A stretch of 64,000 nucleotides of DNA, taken from the NCBI GenBank assembly GCA_014653545.1, contig JACWEJ010000001.1, positions 185,278-249,277 on the forward strand. The letters run 5' to 3'. The notes beneath the pieces are model-generated. The model was not told the DNA's origin, did no database searches, and saw only the letters and a program-made list of their open reading frames with translations. Shown here piece by piece: positions 8,688 through 17,401 of the stretch. The DNA is from Pelagibacterales bacterium SAG-MED41. GTDB lineage: Bacteria > Pseudomonadota > Alphaproteobacteria > Pelagibacterales > Pelagibacteraceae. Numbering within the stretch: position 1 is the first letter of the stretch; the number at the start of each line of letters is the position of its first letter. Both the position numbers and the translations under genes were made by a program.

Positions 8688-10418
8688 TTATTTCCAAGCG
8701 TCTTTAAATGCTACGGTTTTTCCTTGAGGTTTCTCATTAACTTTAGCTTTTGGCGAACCTTTTTGATTTAACCAATAAGAAGCTTCTCTTGGTTTATTAA
8801 GTCTAGGTCCACATCCACCGTAAGCGTTACTACCTTTATCAGCAGCTTCCATACGAGACATAACTAAGTCCATCTCATCTGCAAGACGATCCATAGTTTG
8901 TTGTGGAGTAAATGTGCCAGAGTTAACTTCTCCGATATGCTGCCACCATAATTGTGCTAGCTTCGGATAATCTGGAACGTTGACACCTGTTGGTGACCAA
9001 ACATTTCTGTTTTTTGATCTGTAGAACTCTACAAGACCACCAAGTTCAGGCGCTCTCTTTGTAAAGTGTTTGTGATTAATAGTACTTTTTCTCACAAATG
9101 TTATACCAACATCAGCTTTTTTAAGAGATACTGTTTTTGAAACAGCAAATTGAGCGTACAACCATGCAGCTTTTCTTCTCTCAACGTCAGTAGACTTAAA
9201 TAAAGTCCATGATCCAACGTCTTGATAACCAAGCTTCATACCTTGTTCCCAATAAGGTCCTTTTGGTGAAGGTCCCATTCTCCATAATGGCATACCGTTT
9301 GCATCAACAACTTTATTGTTAGGATCTTTTCCTACTAAAGATGCTGTGAAAGCCGTGTACCAGAAAATTTGCTGAGCAACGTTTCCTGAAGATAGTGATG
9401 GTAGAGACTGATAAAAGTCCATAGCCGCAGCACCTGGAGGTGCATACTGTCTTAACCACTCATCCCATTTTCTAATTGCGTATACAGCAGCAGGGCCGTT
9501 TGTAGCTCCACCTCTTGATACGTTAGCACCTACTGGGTTACAAGAACCAGGCTCCATTCGAATTCCCCACTCATCTACTGGAACTCCGTTTGGTAATCCT
9601 TTACTTCCTGCGCCAGCCATTGACAACCACGCATCAGTCATTCTCCATCCTAAGTCTGGAGCTCTTTTACCGTAGTCCATGTGACCATATATTCTTACGC
9701 CATCGATTTCTTTAACATCTTCTGAAAAGAATTTAGCTATATCTTCATAAGCGGACCAGTTTACTGGAACACCTAAATCATAACCATATTTTTTCTTAAA
9801 TGCTTTTTGGATTTCAGGTCTATCAAACCAATCTTTTCTAAACCAATAAAGGTTAGCAAATTGTTGGTCTGGTAGTTGATAAAGATTTCCATCAGGACCC
9901 GTAGTAAATTGAAGTCCTATGAAGTCATCTAAATCCAACATTGGATTAGTGACAGCTTTACCTTCGCCTTTCATCCAGTCAGTTAAATTTACAGCTTGTT
10001 GCATACGCGCGTGCGTACCAATTAAGTCTGAGTCATTTACATACGCATCGTAAATACTTACGTTCGTTTGCATTTGAGTTTGTACAGCCATTACTACATC
10101 ACCTTCACCAATAATTTGGTGTTGGACTTTGATGCCTGTTATCTCTTCAAACGCTTTTGTAAGAACCTTAGATTCATACACGTGAGTAGGTATTCCTTCA
10201 GATACAACTTTTAAAGACATTCCTTTGAATGGCTTAGCAGCATCGTGGAACCATTGTAGTTCTTTCTCTCTATCTTTTGCTGATAGAACTGAAAGACTAA
10301 ATTCCCCATTTGACCATTTCTTAATTGCAGCTGAATGACCGTCTGCAAATGCGTTAGAAATAGTTACGATTGAAAATGAAACAGCAACAGCAAAAATAGT
10401 TTTTAATGTTTTAATCAT
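8688..10418 (-). CDS. glpV: Glycerol ABC transporter substrate-binding protein GlpV
   Basis: A large periplasmic solute-binding protein of about 576 residues, the size of the alphaproteobacterial GlpV family and far longer than typical sugar-binding proteins. A signal peptide (MIKTLKTIFAVAVSFSIVT) ends near 'NAFADGHS'. The mature part is rich in Trp and Gly, for example 'YWFRKDWFDRPE' and 'GDVVMAVQTQMQTNVS'. An ATG at 10430 is in frame four codons upstream. The strong Shine-Dalgarno GGGGGAA lies between the two ATGs, so I chose 10418. Codon use is less AT-biased than in the neighbours, as expected for an abundant protein. It is followed by the hairpin at 8641-8667 and then glpSTPQU, and preceded by glpK. 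Confidence 0.88.
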   Translation of the reverse strand: MIKTLKTIFAVAVSFSIVTISNAFADGHSAAIKKWSNGEFSLSVLSAKDREKELQWFHDAAKPFKGMSLKVVSEGIPTHVYESKVLTKAFEEITGIKVQHQIIGEGDVVMAVQTQMQTNVSIYDAYVNDSDLIGTHARMQQAVNLTDWMKGEGKAVTNPMLDLDDFIGLQFTTGPDGNLYQLPDQQFANLYWFRKDWFDRPEIQKAFKKKYGYDLGVPVNWSAYEDIAKFFSEDVKEIDGVRIYGHMDYGKRAPDLGWRMTDAWLSMAGAGSKGLPNGVPVDEWGIRMEPGSCNPVGANVSRGGATNGPAAVYAIRKWDEWLRQYAPPGAAAMDFYQSLPSLSSGNVAQQIFWYTAFTASLVGKDPNNKVVDANGMPLWRMGPSPKGPYWEQGMKLGYQDVGSWTLFKSTDVERRKAAWLYAQFAVSKTVSLKKADVGITFVRKSTINHKHFTKRAPELGGLVEFYRSKNRNVWSPTGVNVPDYPKLAQLWWQHIGEVNSGTFTPQQTMDRLADEMDLVMSRMEAADKGSNAYGGCGPRLNKPREASYWLNQKGSPKAKVNEKPQGKTVAFKDAWK

Positions 10419-10521
10419 TATTTCCCCCATTTAATTGTTATTGTTTTCTAGAAGAATTATTGAAACAAAAAAAACTCAAAATGTACAGAGATTTATAATT
10501 CTCATACAACTAAGGGATGTA
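10419..10521 (-). promoter_or_regulatory. glpV leader with strong Shine-Dalgarno; possible weak promoter
   Basis: About 100 bp separate glpK from glpV, the longest gap inside the glycerol cluster, so glpV probably has its own promoter. The leader ends AATGGGGGAAATA just before the ATG at 10418, giving a near-ideal ribosome site. The same block recurs before livK. A TTGTAT and a TACATT 18 bp apart could be -35 and -10 boxes, but both are weak. No operator or riboswitch is evident. Confidence 0.4.
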
Positions 10522-12003
10522 TTAATTTATTAAAGTTCTTTTAATAGCTTTGATCCATCCGTCTAGAAGGGCTGATCTTAATTTTCTGCTCATCTTAGGA
10601 GAAAACTTTTTATCTAATTGCCAATTTCTGGAAATATCTTTTAATGATTTATAAACACCAATGTGTAATCCAGCCATGAATGCTGCACCTAAAGCTGTAG
10701 TTTCTTGTACTTTTGGTCTTAATACTTTTACGTTAACAACATCAGATAAAAATTGAGAAAACCAATTATTCATAACCATCCCTCCATCAACTTTCACAAT
10801 TTTTGGTCTTAAACCATCATGTTTCATAGCTTGAAATAAATCATGAGTTTGATAAGCGACAGCTTCGATTGTGGCTCTTACTATTTCTTTTGGACTTGTG
10901 TCTCTTGTAATTCCACTCAAAACTCCTCTAGAATTTGCATCCCAGTAAGGAGCTCCGAGACCTGTAAATGCTGGTACTAAGTAAATATCATTATTGCTTT
11001 TAAGAGATTTTATTATTTTTTCAGTTTCTGATGCTTTGTTGAAAAATTTCATTCTATCTCTTAACCACTGTACTCCTGCCCCAGCAATAAAAATTGATCC
11101 TTCCATTGCATAAGTTGTCTTGCCATTAATTCTATATGCGATAGTTGTTAGTAATCTATTCTTTGAATAAATTTTTTTACTCCCTGTGTTTAATAAAACG
11201 AAGGCTCCTGTTCCATATGTGCTTTTAAGAGAACCAGGTTCAAAACAACATTGACCAATTGTTGCAGCTTGTTGATCTCCAACTACACCGTTTATTGGAA
11301 TAGATTTACCAGTTATTGAAGAATGCGTTTGACCAAAATCATCTGCGCAGTCTTTAACCTCTGGTAAGATATGTTTTTTAATTTTTAAAAGATTTAAAAT
11401 TGTATCATCCCATTTATTAGAAGATATATTATAAATCATTGTTCTACTTGCATTAGTAGCGTCTGTTGCGTGAACTTTACCCTTAGTAAATCTCCATATT
11501 AAAAAGCTATCAATAGTTCCAAAAAGTAATTGATTACTGTTCATTAATTTTTTTGCTTTAGGCACGTTATCCAAAATCCATTTGATTTTTGTACCTGAAA
11601 AATATGAGTCTATTAAAAGACCAGTCTTGTTAAAGATCATCGTATCCTTATTTTGTTTTCTCAATTTCGCACAAAATTCTTCTTGTCTTCTATCTTGCCA
11701 TACAATTGCATTGTAAACTGCTTTACCTGTTTTCTTATCCCATAAGACAGTTGTTTCTCTTTGATTGGTAATTCCAATATTTAAAATTTCTCCCCTAAGT
11801 TTATTAGCTTTTTGAATTACGTCTTTTAAAGTTTTTACAGTAGTTCTCCAAATTTCTTCGGGATTATGTTCTACCCAACCACTTTTGGGGAAGTATTGTG
11901 TAAATTCTTTTTGAGAAGAGAAAACTGGCTTACCTTTTAAATCAAAAAGAATAGATCTATTCGAAGTAGTTCCGGCATCTATAGATATGATAAATTTCCT
12001 CAT
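10522..12003 (-). CDS. glpK: Glycerol kinase
   Basis: A 493-residue FGGY-family kinase that converts glycerol and ATP to sn-glycerol 3-phosphate, trapping imported glycerol in the cell. The N-terminal phosphate loop 'DAGTTSNRSILFD' (residues 10-22), 'GDQQAATIGQCCFEPG' and 'STYGTGAFVLLNTG' are diagnostic of glycerol kinase within FGGY. 'IAGAGVQWLRD' and 'PAFTGLGAPYWD' also match. Its length equals that of E. coli GlpK. It lies between the binding-protein gene and a GpsA-like dehydrogenase, forming an uptake, phosphorylation and oxidation series. Its stop is 103 bp from glpV. Confidence 0.95.
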   Translation of the reverse strand: MRKFIISIDAGTTSNRSILFDLKGKPVFSSQKEFTQYFPKSGWVEHNPEEIWRTTVKTLKDVIQKANKLRGEILNIGITNQRETTVLWDKKTGKAVYNAIVWQDRRQEEFCAKLRKQNKDTMIFNKTGLLIDSYFSGTKIKWILDNVPKAKKLMNSNQLLFGTIDSFLIWRFTKGKVHATDATNASRTMIYNISSNKWDDTILNLLKIKKHILPEVKDCADDFGQTHSSITGKSIPINGVVGDQQAATIGQCCFEPGSLKSTYGTGAFVLLNTGSKKIYSKNRLLTTIAYRINGKTTYAMEGSIFIAGAGVQWLRDRMKFFNKASETEKIIKSLKSNNDIYLVPAFTGLGAPYWDANSRGVLSGITRDTSPKEIVRATIEAVAYQTHDLFQAMKHDGLRPKIVKVDGGMVMNNWFSQFLSDVVNVKVLRPKVQETTALGAAFMAGLHIGVYKSLKDISRNWQLDKKFSPKMSRKLRSALLDGWIKAIKRTLIN

Positions 12004-12004
12004 A

Positions 12005-12196
12005 TTACTTCTTTAAAATTTTTTTTTTTTCTTTTTCATATTCATATCCACTTATCGCTCCAGACTTATAAAGATCCTGTAAAGTTTTAAGTTGATCAGA
12101 AATAGCAGTAGTTTCTTTTGAATCTTGTCTATCATTAGCGTAAGAAAAAGTAGATATTAGGATATTTAATATTAAAATTATAAGAAACTTTTTCAT
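12005..12196 (-). CDS. Small exported SHOCT-like protein
   Basis: A 63-residue protein with a hydrophobic signal segment (residues 3-20, ending near 'SYAND') and a short C-terminal domain. That domain, 'LKTLQDLYKSGAISGYEYEKEKKKILKK', written here in part, resembles the SHOCT domain (leucine-rich helix, G-x-I-S/T, E-Y-x-x-K-K-x-I-L). SHOCT segments occur at the ends of many small secreted or membrane proteins and may mediate oligomerisation. It overlaps gpsA by 4 bp upstream and ends one base before the glpK start, so it is coexpressed with glycerol genes. No Cys follows the signal, so it is not an obvious lipoprotein. Role unknown. Confidence 0.75.
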   Translation of the reverse strand: MKKFLIILILNILISTFSYANDRQDSKETTAISDQLKTLQDLYKSGAISGYEYEKEKKKILKK

Positions 12197-13239
12197 CTAA
12201 ATAACTCCCAATTAAGATCAAGTTTTTTGTCTTCTACAATGGCATCAATCATGGCAAGCATTAATGGTAATTTTTTTTTATCAAAATCCTCATTTACTTT
12301 TTTTGCGATTTCTTTGGCCAGATCTGCTCCTTCGACTGTTACTTTTTCCATTTTTGTTTTCTTTGCCTCTGAGAAAGTTAAGCCTTCTCCAATATAAGAT
12401 CCCATTTTTGCATTTCTACCTCCACCTGAACTTACATAAAGGTCCCCTAACCCTGCTAAACCTTTAACAGTTTCTTTTTTACCATGTAAATGCTCAACAA
12501 AGATTTCCATTTCGTGTATTGACTGTTTTATTAATGCTGATGCAGTATTCAAATAATTCTTTTCTCTAACATCATTTGAAACATTTTGACTGCACAAACC
12601 CTTTGCAGCACCAACAGCCATAGAAAAGATATTTTTAATAGCAGCAGAAACCTCGACTCCATTTAAATCATCTGAGTGAGATGTATGATAATAATTAGTG
12701 TTTAACATATCTGCAATTTTCTTTGCAGTTTGAATGTCCTTATTTGCTATAACAACACTACTGTGAACTCTATTTGCTAATCCAGTGGCTAAACAAGGTC
12801 CACCCACTGCTGATATAATTGTTTCTTTTATTCCTCTATCCTCTAATAGTCTTTCAAGTTTATCTACTAACAACTCATATTTATTATTGTAAATACTTAA
12901 ACCTTTTGTAAGCATCAATAATTTAGGTATTGCGGTGTCCTTATATAATTTACTCAACTGATCAGAAACCCATTCTATGCCTTTAGAGCTAATACCAAGA
13001 ACAATTAAATCTACATTTGATTTTAATAATTCTTCAAATTTATCAAATTTAAGTATTTTTACTTCTTGAGGTATTTGAGTATTCAAGCCGGGATGTAAAT
13101 TATTGTTGTTTTTTAATTGCTCAATAAAATCATTCTCCAAATGAGTACCAACAATATTAACATCATGATTATTATCCAAACAGGGCAAAGCAAAAGCAGA
13201 TCCCATCGCGCCTGCGCCAATAATTACAATTTTAGCCAT
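12193..13239 (-). CDS. gpsA: NAD(P)-dependent glycerol-3-phosphate dehydrogenase, GpsA-like
   Basis: A 348-residue enzyme interconverting glycerol 3-phosphate and dihydroxyacetone phosphate. The Rossmann loop is 'IIGAGAMGSAFA' (5-16). 'LTKGLS', 'VGGPCLATGLANR', catalytic Lys in 'GVEVSAAIKNIFSMAVG', 'GLAGLGDLYVS' and the substrate-binding 'GGRNAKMG' are family landmarks. Canonical GpsA has 'SGPSFA' and 'GRNSRNxxFG', so this is a divergent subtype. GpsA is usually biosynthetic (phospholipid backbone). Its place in a glycerol uptake cluster without a visible glpD suggests it may also oxidise glycerol 3-phosphate. It overlaps trkH by 1 bp and the small SHOCT-like gene by 4 bp. Confidence 0.85.
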   Translation of the reverse strand: MAKIVIIGAGAMGSAFALPCLDNNHDVNIVGTHLENDFIEQLKNNNNLHPGLNTQIPQEVKILKFDKFEELLKSNVDLIVLGISSKGIEWVSDQLSKLYKDTAIPKLLMLTKGLSIYNNKYELLVDKLERLLEDRGIKETIISAVGGPCLATGLANRVHSSVVIANKDIQTAKKIADMLNTNYYHTSHSDDLNGVEVSAAIKNIFSMAVGAAKGLCSQNVSNDVREKNYLNTASALIKQSIHEMEIFVEHLHGKKETVKGLAGLGDLYVSSGGGRNAKMGSYIGEGLTFSEAKKTKMEKVTVEGADLAKEIAKKVNEDFDKKKLPLMLAMIDAIVEDKKLDLNWELFR

Positions 13240-14651
13240 TAATTTTTAAACAAAATTTTTTTGAAAATTAAAAAAATTGATATTAGCTCAATTTTACCGA
13301 TTATCATAAACAAAATTAAACTGATTTTTGAGGATGTTAATAGGTTGGAAAAGTTTATATTCCTCATATCAAACATTTCTGAATTAACTGTATTAGTTAA
13401 AGTTAATATTGATAATTTAAAAGATTTTTCAAACCCAATATTATCTATTACTAGTAAACTTGATAAAATAAAAAGACTTAAGAAAAAAGAGATAAATATA
13501 AGAAAAGATATTTTTACATTTTCATCAGTAATTTTTTTATCTGAATTAAAGATAGTTTTATTTATTACACTATTCGGGCTTATAAGTTTGATAATTTCTA
13601 ATGAGGTAATTTTTAATAAAATATAAAATCTTGTTAGTTTTATTCCAGACGTATTAGATATTAGTGATCCACCTATAATCGTAATTAATAAAAAATATAG
13701 ACTTAAACTATTATCTGATTTTACTAAAGTTAATCCTGAATTTGCTAAACTACTTATTATACTAATAGCTATATCTAAACCTGCATAATCATTAAAATAA
13801 ATTAATATAAAAAATATAATAGATATAGCAATCAAGTACATATCTTCCTTGTGATCCTTAATTAAAACTTTTTTATTAAACATGTTAAAAAGTAAATAAA
13901 AATTAAGCAAAGATATAAATAGTGAAAAAATAAAAATTATTTTTTGAAAATTTGTTGATATTATTTTGCTGATATTATCTGTAGGTATAAAACCACCGCT
14001 TGAAATTAAGGTCATGCTCATATTAAGTGAATTAAATAATCTTAGTCCTGAAAAGCTTAATAAAGTTAAAATAATTATACTCAATGCAGAATAAATAATA
14101 AATATTTTTAAAATATTATCCTTAATATTTTCTTTAGATTTGAAATTATTATCTCCAGCGAAAGTTAAGTTAGTCATTTTATAATTAAATGATTTATTTG
14201 AAAAAATTATAATTAAGATGATTAAAAAAAATAAACCTCCTATCCATTGGGATGAAGACCTCCAAAGAATTAATGTAGGATCTAAATATTTTATATTTTT
14301 AAAAATTGAAAAGCCTGTTCCAGTTAATCCTGATACGGACTCAAAAAGTGAATTTATAAATGTCACTTGATAATTGCTTAAATAAAAAGGAATAGCTATT
14401 AATACTGATGTCAAAAGATATGTGATGAAGATCAAAATCAATTGTTCAATAAAATCTATCTTTTTTTTTGTATTTTTACCGTAGTACAAAAGACCTGTTC
14501 CAACAATTAATGAAATTAAAAAAGTGGTAAAATAAGTATCTATACTTAAAAAATAATCAAAATACGATGCATATAAGATATTAATGAAAGCTAGAAAACT
14601 TATAGGAAAGCAGAATAAGCTCAGATAAAAGCTAATACCTTTAAAATTCAT
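13239..14651 (-). CDS. trkH: Potassium uptake protein TrkH
   Basis: A 470-residue integral membrane protein of the TrkH/KtrB family, the K+-conducting subunit of the Trk system. About ten hydrophobic segments fit four M1-P-M2 repeats. The first selectivity loop reads 'SVSGLTGTGFSIF' near residue 110. Later loops are 'MTLISSGGFIPTDN' (about 215) and 'SLANSGLTLVKSD'. It lies 5 bp after trkA, its cytoplasmic NAD-binding regulator, so the two are made together. The sequence is extremely rich in Ile, Leu, Phe and Lys, in line with the AT-rich genome. The fourth loop is poorly conserved. Confidence 0.88.
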   Translation of the reverse strand: MNFKGISFYLSLFCFPISFLAFINILYASYFDYFLSIDTYFTTFLISLIVGTGLLYYGKNTKKKIDFIEQLILIFITYLLTSVLIAIPFYLSNYQVTFINSLFESVSGLTGTGFSIFKNIKYLDPTLILWRSSSQWIGGLFFLIILIIIFSNKSFNYKMTNLTFAGDNNFKSKENIKDNILKIFIIYSALSIIILTLLSFSGLRLFNSLNMSMTLISSGGFIPTDNISKIISTNFQKIIFIFSLFISLLNFYLLFNMFNKKVLIKDHKEDMYLIAISIIFFILIYFNDYAGLDIAISIISSLANSGLTLVKSDNSLSLYFLLITIIGGSLISNTSGIKLTRFYILLKITSLEIIKLISPNSVINKTIFNSDKKITDENVKISFLIFISFFLSLFILSSLLVIDNIGFEKSFKLSILTLTNTVNSEMFDMRNINFSNLLTSSKISLILFMIIGKIELISIFLIFKKILFKN

Positions 14652-14656
14652 TAATA

Positions 14657-16030
14657 TTAAATTGAGCCAACGCTAAAAATGCTCTCTACTGCTTTAAGCT
14701 CTTCCCTTTTTGCTAGGAATACAACAAGATCATCTTTTTCGAAAATAAAGTTAGATTTTGGAATTATTACTTTATCTTTCCTGATAATTGCACCAATTCT
14801 TATATCTTCAGGCAAATTTGAGTCTCGTATTTGTTTGTTTACTAATTCTGATTTTTCAGAAATTTTTGCTTCTATAAATTCATATTCACCGTCTAAGAGA
14901 GAATAAACTGTACCGATTGAGCCTCTGTGAACATGTTCCATGATTCTAGAAACTGTTGTCATACGAGGGTCAACTAAATCATCAATATTAAGAGAATCTT
15001 GCAAAAGGCTATAATTAGTTTTGTTTACAATTGCTATGGTCCTTTTTTTAAGACCTGTTTTCTCTGCCAATACGCAGGCCATCATATTATTTTCATCGTC
15101 ATTAGTTAAAGCTAAAACTGTTTCAGATCCCTCTAAATTTGCCTCTTTTAAAATTTCTTCGTCTAAGGCATCACCATTAATAACTATTGATGAAGATAAT
15201 TCATTAGCAATTTCTTCTGCTCTTTGTTTATTTTTTTCAATTATTTTAACTCTTACATCCTCAAAATTTTCCTCTAACATTTTAGCAAGTTGTAATCCAA
15301 TATTTCCACCACCGATAATTAAAACATTTTTTGCAATTTTTTCCTCATGTCCAAAGGCTTTTAATATTGGATTAAGTTGATCACTGCTTATAACAACATA
15401 AATATTATCATCCTCAAGCATTTGATCATCTTTTTTAAGGTAAATAAATTTTTCTTTTCTTAAAGCTCCTAAGATATTTGCTTTAAAATCTGGAAATTTT
15501 TCAGTCAATTTTTTTAAAGGAATGTTTTTAATAGGACAATTATTTTCAATTGATATTTCTAACATTTTCACCTTATTTTTTCCAAATGGTACATTGTCTA
15601 GAGCTCCTGGTGCTTCCAGTCTTCTGTACAAAGATTTAGCAACTTCTAGCTCTGGCGAAATGATTACGTCTATAGGAATATTTGATTTGTTATATAATTT
15701 ACCCCATTTGCCTTCTAAAAAATCTTTAGTTCTAATACGAGCAATTTTTTTTGAAACATTAAATAAAGAACTAGCTAATTGGCATACTATCATATTTGTT
15801 TCATCGTTTCTGGTAACCGCAATAATCATATCTGCTTTTTCAGCTCCTGCATTTTCTAAAACAGATGGCAATGAAGCTCTACCTACAACACCCTTAACAT
15901 CTTGGGCATCATTAATTTTTTTGATATCCTCAGATGATTGATCGATTACTGTAACAGAATGGCCTTGAGCTGATAATTGTTTACTTATGGAAAAACCTAC
16001 CTTTCCGGCTCCACATATAATTATATTCAT
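14657..16030 (-). CDS. trkA: Trk K+ uptake regulatory protein TrkA
   Basis: A 457-residue cytoplasmic regulator made of two RCK units, each with an NAD-binding TrkA-N and a TrkA-C domain. The first dinucleotide loop 'IICGAGKVGFSISKQL' is at 3-18, and the second 'LIIGGGNIGLQLAKML' near 233. TrkA-C segments end each half ('DQMLEDDNIYVVIS', 'FIFEKDDLVVFLA'). It gates TrkH by ligand binding. It sits between ntrX (3 bp upstream) and trkH. In many Alphaproteobacteria ntrY-ntrX-trkA is followed by hfq; here trkH follows instead. Confidence 0.94.
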   Translation of the reverse strand: MNIIICGAGKVGFSISKQLSAQGHSVTVIDQSSEDIKKINDAQDVKGVVGRASLPSVLENAGAEKADMIIAVTRNDETNMIVCQLASSLFNVSKKIARIRTKDFLEGKWGKLYNKSNIPIDVIISPELEVAKSLYRRLEAPGALDNVPFGKNKVKMLEISIENNCPIKNIPLKKLTEKFPDFKANILGALRKEKFIYLKKDDQMLEDDNIYVVISSDQLNPILKAFGHEEKIAKNVLIIGGGNIGLQLAKMLEENFEDVRVKIIEKNKQRAEEIANELSSSIVINGDALDEEILKEANLEGSETVLALTNDDENNMMACVLAEKTGLKKRTIAIVNKTNYSLLQDSLNIDDLVDPRMTTVSRIMEHVHRGSIGTVYSLLDGEYEFIEAKISEKSELVNKQIRDSNLPEDIRIGAIIRKDKVIIPKSNFIFEKDDLVVFLAKREELKAVESIFSVGSI

Positions 16031-16033
16031 TTT

Positions 16034-17401
16034 TTAATTAATTCCTTTAATCCCTAAAGATTTTAATTTTCTATGTAAGGCAGATCTTTCCATGCCAATA
16101 AAGTCTGCAGTTTTTGAAATATTTCCATGATGTTTTTTAAGTTGATTTGTAAGATATTCTTTTTCAAAGTGCTCTCTCGCTTCTTTTAATGGAGATTGAA
16201 ATGATTGTTCTAAGATGTTCATATTATCTTGAATTTTTGATGAAGGATTTAAAATATCATCAATAACTTGGTTTATTTTTTCCTTACTTTCATTTGAAGA
16301 TAAAATGGTAATTCTTTCTACTAAATTCCTCAATTCTCTAACGTTACCGGGCCAACTATAAGTATATAAACTATCATTTTTCATATCTATATCAGGTTTT
16401 TGAACTCCATTTATTTCAGAAAGTTTAGTTTTGAAGTAATCTATTAATAGAGGTACATCCTCGGTTCTTGAAGACAAAGAGGGTAAATCAATCGGCATTA
16501 CATTTAGCCGATGATAAAGATCCTCTCTAAATTTATTTTCTTTAACTAAATCACTTAGGTTTTTAGAAGTTGAGGATATAAGTCTAATATTAACATTTAT
16601 ATCTTTTGATCCATTTGATCGTTTAAATTTTTGATCAATTAAAACTCTTAGAACATTTGCTTGAGTTTCGTATGGTATTTCTGAAACTTCATCAATTAAC
16701 AGAGTTCCTTTGTTAGCTCGCTCTAATGCTCCGAAAGAAATATTTCCATCCTCAAATTCTTCACCAAATAGTTCTTTTTCATAAGTTTTCTCTTTTAATA
16801 AAGCTGCATTTATAATAACAAAAGGTTCTTTAGATCTTGTTGAATTTTTATGAATTTTTCTAGCGACTAATTCTTTTCCAGAGCCAGTAGGACCTGAAAT
16901 TAATATTCTACTTTCCGATGTTGATAGTTTATCTATAATTTTCTTTATTTTAGTAATTGTAGGACTTTTTCCTATAAGTTCAAAAGAATGGAAAAGTTTA
17001 TTTTCAATTATATCTTTTTCTTTTTTAAGAGAAGCTGACTCTAAAGCTCTATTTACATAATTTAATATTTTTTCTTTAGAGAAAGGTTTTTCAATAAATT
17101 CATATGCTCCCAGTCTTATAGCTTCCACAGCGATTTGAACTGTTGCATGACCAGAAATCATTATGACTGGTGTAAGCTTATTTCTTTTGTTAATCATTTT
17201 TAAAAGATCAATTCCATCTTTGTCAGGTTTATCTAGTTTTATGTCAATAATTGCTAGATCAGGTAATCGATTGTTAATCTCTAATACTGCTTGATTATAA
17301 TTCGCAGCAGAACGAACTTTAAAATTTTGTTCCTCTAGAATATTACAAATTAAAAATCTTATATCTGGGTTATCGTCGATTACTAATATTTCTTTAAACA
17401 T
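16034..17401 (-). CDS. ntrX: Response regulator NtrX, lacking the GAFTGA motif
   Basis: A 455-residue response regulator with receiver, AAA+ and Fis-type DNA-binding domains. In the receiver (1-120) the acidic pair is 'VIDDN', the phospho-acceptor Asp lies in 'LAIIDIKLD' and the Lys in 'FIEKPF'. The AAA+ domain has Walker A 'GPTGSGKE' near 168 and Walker B 'GTLLIDEV' near 232. The helix-turn-helix is at 'HHGNISKTADFIGMERSALHRK', given in part. The sigma-54 contact motif GAFTGA is replaced by 'EFEDGNISFGAL', as reported for other alphaproteobacterial NtrX proteins, so it probably does not activate sigma-54 promoters. It overlaps ntrY by 8 bp. Confidence 0.92.
   Translation of the reverse strand: MFKEILVIDDNPDIRFLICNILEEQNFKVRSAANYNQAVLEINNRLPDLAIIDIKLDKPDKDGIDLLKMINKRNKLTPVIMISGHATVQIAVEAIRLGAYEFIEKPFSKEKILNYVNRALESASLKKEKDIIENKLFHSFELIGKSPTITKIKKIIDKLSTSESRILISGPTGSGKELVARKIHKNSTRSKEPFVIINAALLKEKTYEKELFGEEFEDGNISFGALERANKGTLLIDEVSEIPYETQANVLRVLIDQKFKRSNGSKDINVNIRLISSTSKNLSDLVKENKFREDLYHRLNVMPIDLPSLSSRTEDVPLLIDYFKTKLSEINGVQKPDIDMKNDSLYTYSWPGNVRELRNLVERITILSSNESKEKINQVIDDILNPSSKIQDNMNILEQSFQSPLKEAREHFEKEYLTNQLKKHHGNISKTADFIGMERSALHRKLKSLGIKGIN

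Noticed and set aside
10419..10430. Earlier ATG for glpV
   Set aside because: The GGGGGAA ribosome site sits between the two ATGs, so the second is used.
13261..13626. 121-codon plus-strand frame
   Set aside because: It lies wholly inside trkH on the other strand, with no ribosome site and no recognisable domain.
15021..15941. Two plus-strand frames of 119 and 139 codons
   Set aside because: Both are antisense to trkA, whose NAD-binding motifs are clear.
16034..17401. NtrC rather than NtrX
   Set aside because: GAFTGA is missing and the partner is a membrane kinase of NtrY type, next to trkA.
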